Source: Sinotaia quadrata (taxonomy: Eukaryota; Mollusca; Gastropoda; Architaenioglossa; Viviparidae). From it: a stretch of 64,000 nt of DNA. The DNA lies in NCBI GenBank assembly GCA_028829895.1, contig CM054177.1:50639664-50703663 (forward strand), in the 5' to 3' direction. Made by a program: the position numbers and the translations under genes. Numbering within the stretch: position 1 is the first letter of the stretch; every line of letters begins with the position of its first letter. The notes under the pieces are model-generated. The model was not told where the DNA came from. It searched no databases and saw only the letters and a list, made by a program, of their open reading frames with translations. This document shows positions 23,858-38,200 of the stretch, one piece after another.

Positions 23858-24937
23858 TGAAAACTGAATGTTTACAGTGTCAGTGAAGATTTATAATTCT
23901 TATGTGTCTCACTAGCACTCCCTATCGCTGCTAAAAACAAATGTTTGCACAGTGTATTTTCTTTTTTGGAAAACTGTTTTAAAAAGATGGAGTTCATGTA
24001 AAATGTTATCTCCCATTGTGTATCATCATTTTTCCTAATCTTCCTCTCTTTTCTGTTCTGCATTGCATACTTATTATTTTGTTTGAAAATCAATATTAAC
24101 AGGCACTCCTCACTTAAGGACCTACCTGTCTATTGTAATAGATACGTATGTATATGTTGTTAAGAACAATACTTTAGACTGAGAGATGAATCAACGTTTT
24201 AAGCAAGGCTCCGACAAATGTCCATTTTACTAAATATGTATACATAAGAAGGTAAGTGAAGCAGCTTACACTTTCAGCCTTTGAAAAAGCTTGTTCACTT
24301 GAATAGCTGTGCATGTACACATGACAAAGTAAACACAACACATATAGCATAATTGATTTTTGCAGTTTCCATATTAAATCAAATTTCAGCGCTTTGCTTC
24401 AGCGTACTTACTACCTCACTGAGAAAGAGAGGAATGGGCAGAAACAATGTGTATCCTGCCTATGTGTATCCTGTCTGTATACATATTACCACATGACAGT
24501 TTAGTCTCAGTACTTTCTGTGGACAGGTCTGTCGGTTTTTAAATTGCAAAATGCTAATAGTATTCCAAGTCTATTTCAGCACAGCATTTATCTTGGCCTG
24601 CGTACGCACAGGAAAAACGTTGTCACTGAATATTTTTCTTCTTTTTTTTATCATTTTGTTTCACACACAATATTACAACACATAATCGCTATACATGCAC
24701 ACACATAATTCACACTCTCATTCTACAGACAATGCACCCTCTGTTTATAGATTAGACGTAATTTTCAATACAAAAGTCAACGCACTTTGATGACGTCAGA
24801 CTGGTGTACACCAAATAAACACAGATAAGTCATTAGTGATGACATCAGATTGGTGTACACCAAATAAAAACAGATAAGTCATTAGTGGGTGCGTACACAA
24901 TAAACTCGGCCAAGGAAAAATGTTATTTTCAACTCTC

Positions 24938-24943
24938 TTTATT
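24938..24943 (-). promoter_or_regulatory. Candidate poly(A) signal of the chitin-binding protease
   Basis: TTTATT on the plus strand gives AATAAA on the minus strand, about 550 nt after the protease stop codon. It is the nearest canonical hexamer I found, so the 3' UTR would cover 25492 to about 24920. Confidence 0.4.
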
Positions 24944-25492
24944 AATGCCAATCACATATCTGTGTTTGCTTTTATATTTTTATCATTGGGTCGTCAGCAT
25001 AAGGTTTACAATTGTTTCTTTACTACCGCCTGATACCATTAGTTCTAATAGTGTTTCTTCATGAGTGCCGACTGCGTGACATTGCAGTGCTAATAGCATT
25101 CATGTTGTCTCTTCATGAATGCCATGTCTTTAGTCCTAATATAGTTTAGTGATGTCCTTTTGTTGTTTTTTTCTTTAGAAACCTGAATTAAGCGTTTTAG
25201 TTCTCATCAAAATTACTTCTTTTGATTAAAATCAATTTCTTGTTAGTATTGCAAAACAACAAAATATATCAATCGAAAGTGAAACATGTTAAGCCAATGA
25301 TGAGCTGTTGTGGTACTCTATGTACATCACAAAACGAAAATTAATCAATAAATTCATACAAAAATGTAAAAAGGAAATTAAAACAAATATACAAAATTAA
25401 AGTGAGCAACAAGAAGAAGAAAAATTCATAAATGTATTTATCAATAAATATAACAGCTTTGTACACAATTAATCTATATGAGCGACATTCAG

Positions 25493-28400
25493 TCATTGTT
25501 TAAGCGGAAAATAGAATGTGGAATATGTTCTGATAATATCCTCGATCCAGCTGTCGTAAAAGGACACCCGCGCAAATACACTTGGGTAGCCTGTTGTCTG
25601 ACACCCACTTACACCCCACGACGTCACGCCAACCAGATGATAATATCCATTTCGAAGGCATACTAAAGGTCCACCAGAATCGCCCTATGACAGAAATTAT
25701 GTGTATATTAGAACAGCAGGTGAACGCTTAAACGCGTGTGTGTGTGCATGTCTGTAAACGCCATGAAATTAGAAATGTTAAGAGGATTGTCACGCTCGTA
25801 CACAAGAGACAAACAAACATGTCTGGGAGAGGATTGTCACGCTCGTACTCGGAAGAATGTTTGTGACTTCCTAAAGAGTGCAAACGACGCCATCGAAAGG
25901 AAAAGTGTTTGTGACTATGTCACCACATATAAGAGATGTTCGTGACCACTCATATTTTATTGTTTTCACTATTAAAGTTTCTGTTATCTTACCCCACATT
26001 TTAATTAATACTTGGAATGATTGTTAATTTGAACTGGCTGGGGGGGGGGGGGGGGCAAACCCGTAGAAGAATGAATGTTGTTAATTAATTAAAAGGGGAG
26101 ATAACGTTGCCAATTCTAGGACGCATGTCAAGTAATTCACTTGTACTAAACAAATCTAGCGTAAGGGATGGTTCAGTACCTTAGTGGATTAGGTCGTGGG
26201 GCCGTTATTGGCATTAAAATCAAATTCATAATTTATAATTCTGTTAGTTAATTTTGAGACAAGGTCGTTAAAACAGCCTCACATGTGGCAGTGAATAGCA
26301 GATTACTCTTTTTAAAAAGTTTCCAAAGAAAAAATGGGTTTTATTGAGATTTTTAATTTCAAAAGTGTTCCAGCTGTAGCAGAGAAACAAGTTAACGGTA
26401 AAATTTTAAAACTAGAATGAAAATGTATGGGCACAAATAAAAAAATTCAAAAAAAACAAGAACATTTTAAAACAAAAATGAAAATGTAAAGGCACAAAGA
26501 AAAAGAAACCAATTGACAGCATACATTACAGGCTCCGCCATCACCGTTGCCAACACAGACATGGGAGTTGAGGATTCGCTTCCAGCCCCACCGCGCTGCA
26601 CATTCTTGGTTCCGGCGAATGTTTACTTCCAATTCCTGCAGCACAGATTGCTCTTCAAAGTCTTCGAGAACAAATGAAAAAAAGAAGTACGCATCAACTT
26701 AAACTGCCACAAAATCTGATCGCTTAACTAAGGCTTTGATGAAAATAAAAAAGCACACAAAGGAATATTTCAAAAGCGCCAACACTTTTATTAACACAGA
26801 CAGCTAATTATCGTTCAACAATAGAGTCAATACAAAATGCAGGTTAGTCCTATCAGAGAATAGAAATACAAAGTTACCGTTTGGATATCAATTCTTTGTT
26901 TTTAAAAGATATCACACATTTTGTATGTGGATTGTTAAGAATAAACTGTTTATTAAATATGATCACTTATCATTAACAGAAAAGTGTGTGTTTGTGTGTG
27001 TGTGTGTGTATACCTTTCGTCTCACCCCAGCCCATTATCCAACATTTGCTGTCAGCAAGAAAAGGATTGTCACGTGATGGCAGACAAGCATGGCGGATGT
27101 GAAAACCAGACACATCGACAGGTTTTTCAAGCCGAAGCATGGCGATGTCATTTGGGTAATTTCCACCATTTGCAAACTCGGGATGCTGGGGATTGAAAAT
27201 ACCGACAGCAAAACTGAAATAAAATGCTTGACCAGTGATAAATAATTTTGAGCATGATTCATTTCTTATTACTATCACTCTTATTAACACAGATTTAATT
27301 GGAACGTACAAAGTTGACTTCCAGGTAACTGATTAACTCAAAACTACTGATGAAACAGCCAGAAACTGGCTGTTTAATACATAAAACTTTTTTTTTGTCG
27401 TTGATGGATTAGAAATTAAATCTCTCTCCCTCTCTCTAAATATGTACCATGAGAGTTTTCACTAATTTTATACCGTGAAATCTAGACAGAATTTATTAAC
27501 TTACTGACAAATTCATTCATTTATTTGTTGTTGTTTTTAATTTACTAACAGAAATTGTTCTGTATTTGAAGTGAAACATTTGATGAAATCTATATTGTGT
27601 ATAAAATATTAATATGATGGAAACTATATTATTTTATTTGCTCATTCGTAATAGATCATCAGTTTATATACACTTTATTTTTAGAACAGAAGCTTCCTGA
27701 AGGCGAAAGGTAAATGGTCAAAGGGCAATAACTCGGTGTCATTTGACATTATATTTATCTCCCTTATATCAATGTTATTTAAATTAAATAAAATTCGACT
27801 GCTCATATTTTTACTTTAAAATAATGCAATCTGTTTAATAAATAAAATAGCGGCCGATGACCTACTTTGCTGCCAGGCAAAACAAGCGCTACGCACACAC
27901 TGCTCTGTACACACGTACATCCACCCTTCCACAATTTAAAAACTGAAGAGAAATTACCGTTTATTAGATATGACACCCCAAAAAATTCTTTAAGACACAC
28001 CATTTTCCATGAATGTGCAAGTGTGTGTGTGCGCGCGTATTTAGTGTTTAGAGGTATAATTCATCTTGGCCATAATCATTATTCTCTGACTTGATACAGT
28101 ATCAACTTATTTCTTCTAAAAAAAAAATGTCGCTAATTCAAATTTATAATCCATGTAACACGTAAACAATGTGACAGACAAACAGATGGATGGGTGAATG
28201 GGCGGGTGTGAAGATAGATAAATAGGATAAGGTAAGGTAAGTAGGTAGATGGATGGATGGTAGGTAGATATATAGATAGTTAGACATACCCTGATAATTA
28301 AATCAATTTTTTTCTGGAACTTGACGACAGAAGCCAACCTTGGTTGAATGTTGCCAAACACTGCTCTCCAGTCTGTTGCCTCTTCGAATTGTGATCTTCG

Positions 28401-31400
28401 AGAGAAACTTAATGCATGTAGCTATGTAAATTATTTTTATTTTGTTTAATTTCAAATGTGTTTTATTTAATGTTTCTACTTTTGCTCTCATACTGCATTC
28501 AATATCCTAGCATTTCATTTTATTTCAAATGTGTTTTATTTAATGTTTCTACTTTTGCTCTCATACTGCATTCAGTATCCTAGCATTTCATTTGTTCGAA
28601 AAGAGATGAATAATCTTTAAAAGTCTATTTAACACAAGTCAGCCTATGTATGTCTCTCAGTACCAAGTGAAGAGAAAAGTAATTTTGTTGATCAGTCAGC
28701 TGGGTGAAGGAAGATAAATGCTGGGCTATGTAGTATATAAGAATGGTTAAGATACGATGGTCGGATCTGTAGACTCAACTTGGATATTACAGTTGTTTGA
28801 CGAAAAGTAGAGTGCATGAGTGAATACATGATGACTTTAACAATAAGCTGACAGTAGAACAGAACAGGGCTCAAGACTACAAAACAACTGCTGTGGGGCC
28901 CGGCCGTGTTGGGGGCCCGGCCGACCAAGCATAATTTATAACACAGTCAGTCCGCTTCTGTGTAATAAAACAAATTTATGTAGTGCCCCCAAAATAGCCA
29001 ATTGTCAATGTAGCATTAATTGTAAATGTTTAGTTTCATTATGTCATCAAAATATCTTTATTTAATCACTATCGTAAGTTCGTAAGTTGGCGTCTGCAAC
29101 TTGATTAACTAACATCTGAACGCGAGAGAAAATAAGTGTAGCTAACATTGCGCAGTATTACGTAATGTGTTCAAGGTCATTGTGCAGAGCTGAACTATTT
29201 TTACTACACACTGTTTCCTGTTACGTCAGAGTGCTTACTGTTGTTCGTATTCGGTTGTGGATCAAAAGTAAATATTTTGCAAATTATAATTAAAAGTATT
29301 TAAAAATAATAGGCGATGAATATATTTATTGGTTTGATACTGTTATTCTTTGTTGCCCCCTATATCCACCACTTTTAGAATGGGATGTTTTATACACCGT
29401 GTTTAGCGATACTGTAGCGATGACGATGTAAATATGCACTATATTTATTCTATCTAAATTCCATATTCTTGGCAGAGATAACTATGACTACTTACTTGTT
29501 GTGACGTAATATGAAATAAATTATTTATTGTAAGTTGCAATGACAAACTTACTTTAGCATTTGAAATTAAAAACTTATTTAATGTTTAATCAAAATATTT
29601 TATATTTTACAGCAGCTTCAAATCACCAACAAGGTCTAATTACTTTTAGGTAACTGGAAACGGTCAAGGTCTAATTACTTTTAGGTAACTGAACACAATC
29701 AAGGTCTAATTACTGGCGTTAAATTCTGAGTTCGGGGTGTCCTAAACCCGAAAATAACTGATGCAGCAGCTTACTAGCGTCCGCAATTCAGTATGGACCC
29801 AATTTAAAGTCGCAAGCATAAACGGTAAAGTGAGAATTTAACTGAACTGTGGTAATGATATATTCTTTCTAAGGAATTTGAAAAGTGTGATTATTGATGC
29901 GCATAACTTATGTAGAAAACCGGATATCGAAAATAAAGAGTTGAAATAATGAAATAACTCAGAAGTTATTTACTTTTTAGATTAGCGAAATAACTTTTGG
30001 AATTACTCCGTGATTTTACTTATTTAAATTAAAACGGTTAGCAAAAGTAACTAACATTTGAAATAACCTAGTAACTCGGATATAATGCCAACGTATCCGA
30101 GACTAGTACCGGAAATTCTAAGTGCTGACTTATCCCAGACAAGCGCTGACTATCCCAGACAAGTGCTGACTATCCCAGCAAGTGCTGACTTATCCCAGAC
30201 AAGTGCTGATATGCCTGAAACCACAACTCACCATTGTATTAATCCCAGATTAATCACTACTCTATCAGCCCTAAACTAACTTAACACTGTAAATAATCAC
30301 GTTATCAGTCCGAGTCCTCATCATTGCATAACTCCACACTAATTACTATCACATCAGCCCTAACCACTTTAAACTACTTAAGGTTAATGCTATATTGGAA
30401 ATCCCAAACCTCACCATCTTAATCGTCTCACAGTAGTCACTACCATATGAGTCCCACACACATTAACGCTAATTTAAATTAACATTGTGAGTGCCAAATC
30501 TCACCATCTTAACCGTCTCACAGTAATCACTACCATACGAGTCCCACACACATTAACGCTAATTTAAATTAGCATTGTGAGTGCCAAATCTCACAGTCGT
30601 ATTAGTTCCACACTAATCATTATTTACCGCTTAACACTACCATATCAATCATACACTACTTTAAATTAAGTCTTCTTATCATTCCTACACTAATCAATAT
30701 CAAATCAGCCCCACAAAAGTAATTATTATCCCTAACCTCGCCAGGTTAATCTGTTGCACACCTCACTACTTATCAGTCCTACACCAAACTATCTTATCAG
30801 TCTTACACCTCACTACATATCAGTCCTACACCAAACTATCTTATCAGTCTTACACCTCACTACATATCAGTCCTACACCAAACTATCTTATCAGTCTTAC
30901 ACCTCACTACATATCAGTCCTACACCAAACTATCTTATCAGTCTTACACCTCACTACATATCAGTCCTACACCAAACTATCTTATCAGTCTTACACCTCA
31001 CTACATATCAGTCCTACACCAAACTATCTTATCAGTCTTACACCTCACTACATATCAGTCCTACACCAAACTATCTTATCAGTCTTACGCCTCACTACAT
31101 ATCAGTCCTACACCAAACTATCTTATCAGTCTTATGCCTCACTACATATCAGTCCTACACCAAACTATCTTATCAGTCTTATGCCTCACTACATACCAGT
31201 CCTACACCAAACTATCTTATCAGTCTTATGCCTCACTACATACCAGTCCTACACCAAACTATCTTATCAGTCTTATGCCTCACTACATATCAGTCCTACA
31301 CCAAACTATCTTATCAGTCTTATGCCTCACTACATATCAGTCCTACACCAAACTATCTTATCAGTCTTATGCCTCACTACATACCAGTCCTACACCAAAC

Positions 31401-34400
31401 TATCTTATCAGTCTTATGCCTCAGTAATTATCTCGTCCATCTCATATATTGCTACATGTTTAGTTTCACACGTATTTCACCACATAATTATCATGCCCAT
31501 TCCATATATATATATACATTTTCAGTTTCACACTCAATTCACATCAGAATAATCAGACCCACATCACACTGTTTCAAGTTATCGGACGATAATAGGTCAA
31601 GCGTTCAAAAATTGTGAACGATTACCGATATTTATGTTATTGAGTGTATATGTGGAATGCATACAAAGTACTTGTACTTACCCGAAAACACAATGCGCGG
31701 CTGTCACTATCCACTGAGGATGTACCAGTGTCCCCCCACACACGTGTCGGCGCGCCCATGTTAAGCGCAGGGAGACAATCCAGGGCCATCGGCCATCCGT
31801 TGCTGGAAGTCCGCCCACAATCATGTTTGTGACTGCCACACCACACTCTAAAATTAGACATTTTATATCAGGGCATGGAGTACCAGTGAATCCCTGGTTC
31901 TAAAAGTTTCAATGAGACTTTTTTTTTTAAATGAAGGATGTTTTCTTTCTGGAAAAACACTTGTCAGTATTGGTATTTTTATTTTTATTAATTTTTGCTT
32001 AATAAGCATTATCACATTAACACTTTCTGAACGATAAACTTGACCAAATGCACTTTCTAAAAAAATTATACAATTGCTTATGACTTACGAGCAAAATTAT
32101 TTCTGAAAACCGATAGTGGCAAAAAGCAACTATAAAAGAAACTTTTCATTGGAAATAGTAAGAAAAATGCAACATTTATTATTTCCAAGATTTTATTTAA
32201 TGATTAACAAATTCCGGCTATAAGAGAAACTGTTATCATTGTAAGTGATACGAATAATTTTATTTAATTATAGAAAAAATACATGTCCAAATAGATACTT
32301 GGGGGGGGGGGACTATTTCAGAATTTTACAATCGACAATCAAAAGAAATTACAATACAGTTCTTAATGCACTTTAAAAACACAATCACAAGATAGTTCTT
32401 GAGTATTTATTACTGAATACACTTTACAAATACAATCACAATACAGTTCTTGAGTATTTAATACTCAATGCATTCTACAAACACAATCACAATACAGTTC
32501 TTGAGTATTTAATATTGAATACACTTTACAAACACACAAATTGATGCCATAATAAAAATCACGTTTTGCCTTTGTTTTTTTAAAATTTAGTAAGTAAATC
32601 TAATAAACAAAATATAATAAACAATGAATGAAAGAATTCGGCATGTGTATGTAGCTTTCTTCTGGTTACGATAATTTAGCTCTGTTAGACGGCTTGCGTA
32701 AATCTTGGCAAGAACCTACATTTCTATGCGAACCAGGGACCAGCCAATGTTGTGTTTAGCCCAACATGACTGATTTGTTAAGACGTGACTTCGGTCTAAA
32801 GTTCTTGAAATGGAACATGAAGTTATTTCCGTCAACTAAATCTGCGAAAACCTGTCGGGTTTTCTAAGTTTTTGGCAAGTGCAGTTTGAGAACAGTTTCT
32901 TCAACAAGACAGATAACTCTGGACAATTTCGGACAGTACAATAAAATATTATTATAAAGAATAGAACATTGTCATAAAAAGAATGGACGGCCTGCAAGAA
33001 ATGTTTAATATAACAGAAATTTGTGTGCAAACAAACTTCATCTAAGCATGGTCACATTGAATAGCTTTTCAAGTTTCAAGTGAGCTGCTAATGTTTATGT
33101 TTCCTTTTAGCATTCATCTAGCTTGAAATGCCGCTTTTATCTCGCAAGAGTTTATTATTATACAGACTGGAAATACAATTTATTTTTAACTTCGGAATTC
33201 AACATTCTAGTATTATTAAGGTCTATATGCCTAAAATAATTCTTCTTCGTGGGCCTGAAGTTTTACATCATTTTCTTTTGAAAAAAGGTCAGGTATCAGA
33301 AGTCTGGAATCATTTACTTTTGAACAAGGTCAGATATCATAAGTCTGAAATCTTTTTTTTTTTTTAACAAGGTCGGGTATCAGAAGTTTTAAATTATTTC
33401 CTCTTAAGAAAAATCGGGTAACAGCTATAGTAAATAATTTCCTCTTAGCGGGTAACGGCTATATTAAATCGTTGTCTCTTGAGGTAAATCATGGAACAAC
33501 TATATTAAATCATTGTCTCTTGAGCTAAATCGGGTAACAGCCTGTATTGAATCATTGTCTCTTGAGCTAAAACATGGAACAACTATATTAAATCATTATC
33601 TCTTGAGCTAAATCGGGTAAGAGATATATATGTAAGTAATGCCAATGACACCTAGTAAAGGGTGATAATTATTATTGATTAATTAATCATCCATAACTAA
33701 TTAAAGTTTACTGCAACAGTATTTATTAGCCCGATAAACGCATCCAGAATAATAAATACAGCATTATAGTTTTATGACCTGTATCCCTACAACAATGTCA
33801 AGTGTTTAGCATACTACATATAAGCATCATAGTTCACAGTTTGTAGAAATAATAATCTACTCACATAATGCATCTCTACGTAAAACCTCTAATTTATAAA
33901 TACAGCCTTTGGTGTTATCGTCCGTCGGCGAAATCAGCAGATGTTAGAAGCGAATGTGAACTTCAAATCAAACATCTTATTGCGCCTGACAATCTGCCGT
34001 ACCACGCAAGGCGCCATGTATTATAAGTCAGTTTTAGCGGGCTTAACCAGAACTTGCTAATTGTGGAACAAAAGCTCGTTAGCTAGTTTTCAAAGACTTG
34101 ATAATGACAAAACTGGTCAGTCTGACTGGACACGCGCGATAGTTGACACTCAACACTTGCGCAAAACAAAACAAAACGCCGGTAAATCTGGGGGGTCGAG
34201 CACTTTCGTTTGTGCAAACTGTGACGGTCTCACTGGATGTATGCTTTGTCTTTGGTTGTTTGGTGGTTTTGGGTAGAAATGAAAACGTCGTTTGTCAGCA
34301 GTGTCAGAAACTCACGAAAAGGACCACATTCGATCATACCCATGAGTACTGATAAGTTTTAATATATATATATATTATGTAGCCTCTATAGAGCATTTTG

Positions 34401-35197
34401 TTTCCAAGTATTTGTTCGTCTAATGATGTCTGCGACATTTTCTCTGAATTGCAGAATCTAGTAAAACATTTTGTCTTGACAAATTTTTGCCAAGCTAATA
34501 CTCGTGCTTCAAAATTTAGTTACATTTCATTCATAAGTAAGGTTTTTAGTTACATTTCATTCATAAGTAAGGTTTTATAAAATAATGCGCGTCTAGTTAT
34601 ATCTAATACTTGTGCTTCAAAATTTAGTTACATTTCATTCATAAGTAAGGTTTTTTAAATAATGCGCGTCTAGTTATATCTAGTCCATAAGTCTACGTTA
34701 AATAAGTTAAATATAGTTCACAGTCTTGTTAGAGTTAGTTCATAGCTCTATCTCTAAATTAAATATAATGAACAGATCTAGTTAGGTCTAGTTTGTATGT
34801 CTAAGTTATATATAGTGCACATGTCTAGTTAAGTCTACTACATAAATCTGAGTTAAATATAATGCAGAAGTCATGTTAGATATTGTTTATTAGCGAAAGT
34901 TCAAAAGTCTACTTAGCTATTTTATGCAAGTATAGTTAGATAAAATTTACAAATCTAGATACATATAGTTCATAAATCTGTTCACAAGTATAGCTAGATG
35001 TAGTATACAAATCAGGTTACCTATAGTTCAGAAGTCTATTCGAAAGAATAACTAGATGTAGTTTACGAATCTAGTACATATGTTTCAGAAGTCTAGTTAA
35101 ATATAGTTCACAGTTTAGTTAGATATGGTTCACGTTTATTTTGTCTTTCAGAGTAACGCAGTTGTGTCTGCCACAGCACAGCACACACAAATACACG

Positions 35198-35249
<52 letters not shown>

Positions 35250-38200
35250 TGAACACTCAAACGCACTCCTTAGGTGCACTCTGCTATAATGTGTAAAAAG
35301 GAAAATGTAAGCGCTTAAGGGTTCTTTGCTTATTTGTTTGTTTTTAAAGCTTTTTTTTTTTTAAAGGAAACAATGTATTCAAAGTTTAACCTCTCTGGAC
35401 ATGAAAATGTCACTACCAAGATTTCCTGTAAACAGGTTCTTAGTTCATCAGTTGGAAGTGAAAGATTGTTTTTTTGTAAGAATAGTACATACTTGTGTGT
35501 GTATTGTGCAATTAGTATGAACCAGATTTATTAAGAAACATAACTCAGTCACACCGCCACTGTTAACAGTAATTCAATAGCAACGCCAATCTTTACAATA
35601 AGTAACTTCAATCGCAACGCCAGTGATAAACAATAAGTAACTCAATCGCAACGCCAGTGTTAACAATAAGTAACTCAATCGCAACGCCAGTTTTAACAAT
35701 AAGTAACTCAATCGCAACGCCAGTGTTAACAATAAGTAACTCAATCGCAACGCCAGTGTTAACAATAAGTAACTCAACCGCAACGCCAGTGTTAACAATA
35801 AGTAACTCAGTCACAACGCCAGTGTTAACAATAAGTAACTCAATCGCAACGCCAGTGTTAACAATAAGTAACTCAGTCACAACGCCAGTGTTAACAATAA
35901 GTAACTCAATCGCAACGCCAGTGTTAACAATAAGTAACTCAATCACAACGCCAGTGTTAACAATAAGTAACTCAGTCACGCACCCCAAGTCCAGGATAAT
36001 CACGTTACATGATGTCTATAATTATATAACTGTATCTTAGGAGATACTACCCAGGACCGGTTTAGAGCAGATAAAATTAGACTTTTTGAAATTTTGTCCA
36101 ATTATACCATTTGAGAGAGCAGCAACACAACTGTAATGTTAAGTAGATAAACACGTTCATGAAAGACTCGTATGTGAAACAAGCAACACGCAGAGGTTAA
36201 CCTCTCTTTCTCTCGCGGCTCGATTTCCATCCTTTATATTGTTCTCGTGCCCCTAACCTTTAATCGATGAATTTAAAAGGTTAAAGATCAGGTAATAGTG
36301 ATCTGATAACTGATCTGCTTTTAATGAAATTTATGCTTTCAATTCCAGTGAAGTATTCTTTGCTCTTTAGTTTCCAATGATGTAATGTGTTGCGGTAGAA
36401 CGAGCAAAAGAACAGAACCTGTTTACAAGATGTTTTCAAGCCTGCAAGATTCTCATCACAATCATCATCATATTCATTATTCTAGCTACTATTGTTATTA
36501 TTCATTTGATGTTTAATGAAGCGTGCCGAACGCACGGAAAATGGATCAAAACTAATCACCTTCACAGACAGCCGAAATAGGAATCTGAGCACAATGCAGA
36601 CCTGACTGAGACCAGATGAGAACGTGATGAGCAAACACTAAGTGTTACAAAGAAAATCCTAACTCCCAAACGTGTGCACAGAAAGCGACTGTGGCTTGAA
36701 CTTGGCGAAAATTTAACAAGTATGTCTTATCCGTACGAGAGATATTTGTTCTATTGTTAGACACGTTTGCAAATCTGTCGCTTGGCACCGCTCGGCACCG
36801 GAGACAGACGTCTTGTTAAATAAAACTAGGTCACCTTTGTCTACATGATTGGGAGTACACTTTCGCTGATTTTGCAAACACTGATGCAAGCACTGATAGA
36901 GAGGTTTGTGATCTAAAAGATAGACGTACATTTACGTGATGGGGAGAGTAAAAGTCTTGAGTGTGTCAGTAAATTTTCGAGATACACATTTCCCTGTCAA
37001 TGTTATTTATTCGATTTTAAACTGCCAAGGGATATTTTAGCGAGTGCAATCTGAAGAACAAGGAGTGTTATTTTGTTCCATCAAAACGAGGCGTGAAAAA
37101 TAGATAGACGGAATGGTGACTGTGAACCAATAAAAGGAAGGGTGAATGATAGATGAAAAGACAAATAATGGACAGACGAAGGAAGGACGAAAGTCAGACA
37201 GACAGATATAGTGCGAAAGACAGGCACATGTATAAGGAAGGGCGAAAGTCAGACAGACATAGTGCGGAAGACAGACACATGTATAAGGAAAGGCGAATTA
37301 CGAACTTAAGATGGAAAGATGAATGATGGTCAAACAAATGAAAGGATAGGTTAAATGGTGATACAGTTTGAAGGACGAATGATTGAAAGAGAGAGGAAAG
37401 TGTGATTGACATACTTAATCATAGAAGTGGAATGTGGATGGCATGAAGCATGAATTGAAACAAAAAGACAAAATATATATACACACAGATTGATTGAAGG
37501 ACAAATACGATACAGATTGACGAAAGAAAGGATGATTCATGTACAGAAGGTTGCAAGAAAGACAGACAAACAGAAGACATAATGAAGACAAATTATTATA
37601 TCATTAAATCATGAAAGTAGCTGAACACTTTGACAAAATATAATCAAGATGCGTATGCAGACAAGCGGATGACTTGATATATTTTTATGAACAACTGGAC
37701 CAGTTAATGGACAGACAGAAAGAATGAAGACCTGGCTATTCTAGCAAAAATTATGTAGGAATATGTGCTATACGAAAACCTGCATTTAAAAGAAATTAAG
37801 GAACTATTATTGTTAGAATATCAATGAAACTTTTTTTCTGACCTGGATAATAAGCAGGAGTGGTGTTAGCAGTTTTCCACTCCTTGTCAAGTGGCGGATA
37901 CCGAACATGACTTCTCGTTTTCTGTTTGTCATTTATGCTGGATTCGCTTGGGCCAGTCCCATCCAGGTCGTCATCATCTGTGTTGTTGTTATCATACTCA
38001 AAATCACTACCGTCATCATATTCATTTTCTACTGATCCGCTAACAGTAGAATCTTTAGTGGAAGGAGGGAGCTGACTGATAGTGGAGCTAATCACAGGAT
38101 GCACTCGCTGGTGAGTTGTTGAGAGGATTGGTGTAGCACGTGTGACTTCTGGACTGGGAACACTTCCAGATGTTGGCATGGTAGTTGAGGTCGTAAGGGT

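Larger units (their letters stand above)
23660..25480. other. Convergent 3' UTR interval between GPN2 and the protease
   Basis: Contains the GPN2 3' UTR and the likely protease 3' UTR. A duplication of about 55 bp (GACTGGTGTACACCAAATAA, then ACAGATAAGTCATTAGT) lies at 24790-24890. No other gene seen. Confidence 0.6.
31862..37842. other. Protease intron 1 (about 6 kb)
   Basis: No further exon recognised, although a small one cannot be excluded. It holds arrays at 32340-32545, 33470-33625, 34495-34675, 34700-35130, 35565-35985 and 37180-37310, and an (AT)n run at 35201-35245. Confidence 0.6.

Noticed and set aside
26160..26225. tRNA-like block (GGTTCAGTACCTTAGTGGAT)
   Set aside because: It recalls an A box, but there is no convincing B box or cloverleaf, so neither a tRNA nor a SINE head can be supported.
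27186..27212. Alternative protease exon-4 acceptor after TATTTCAG
   Set aside because: It would shift the frame by one; the acceptor TTTTCAATCCCCAG keeps phase and gives the expected HPEF...NDIAML block.
30754..31617. 287-codon open frame on the plus strand
   Set aside because: It is the stop-free reading of a 47 bp tandem array inside a protease intron; no family similarity or splice logic.
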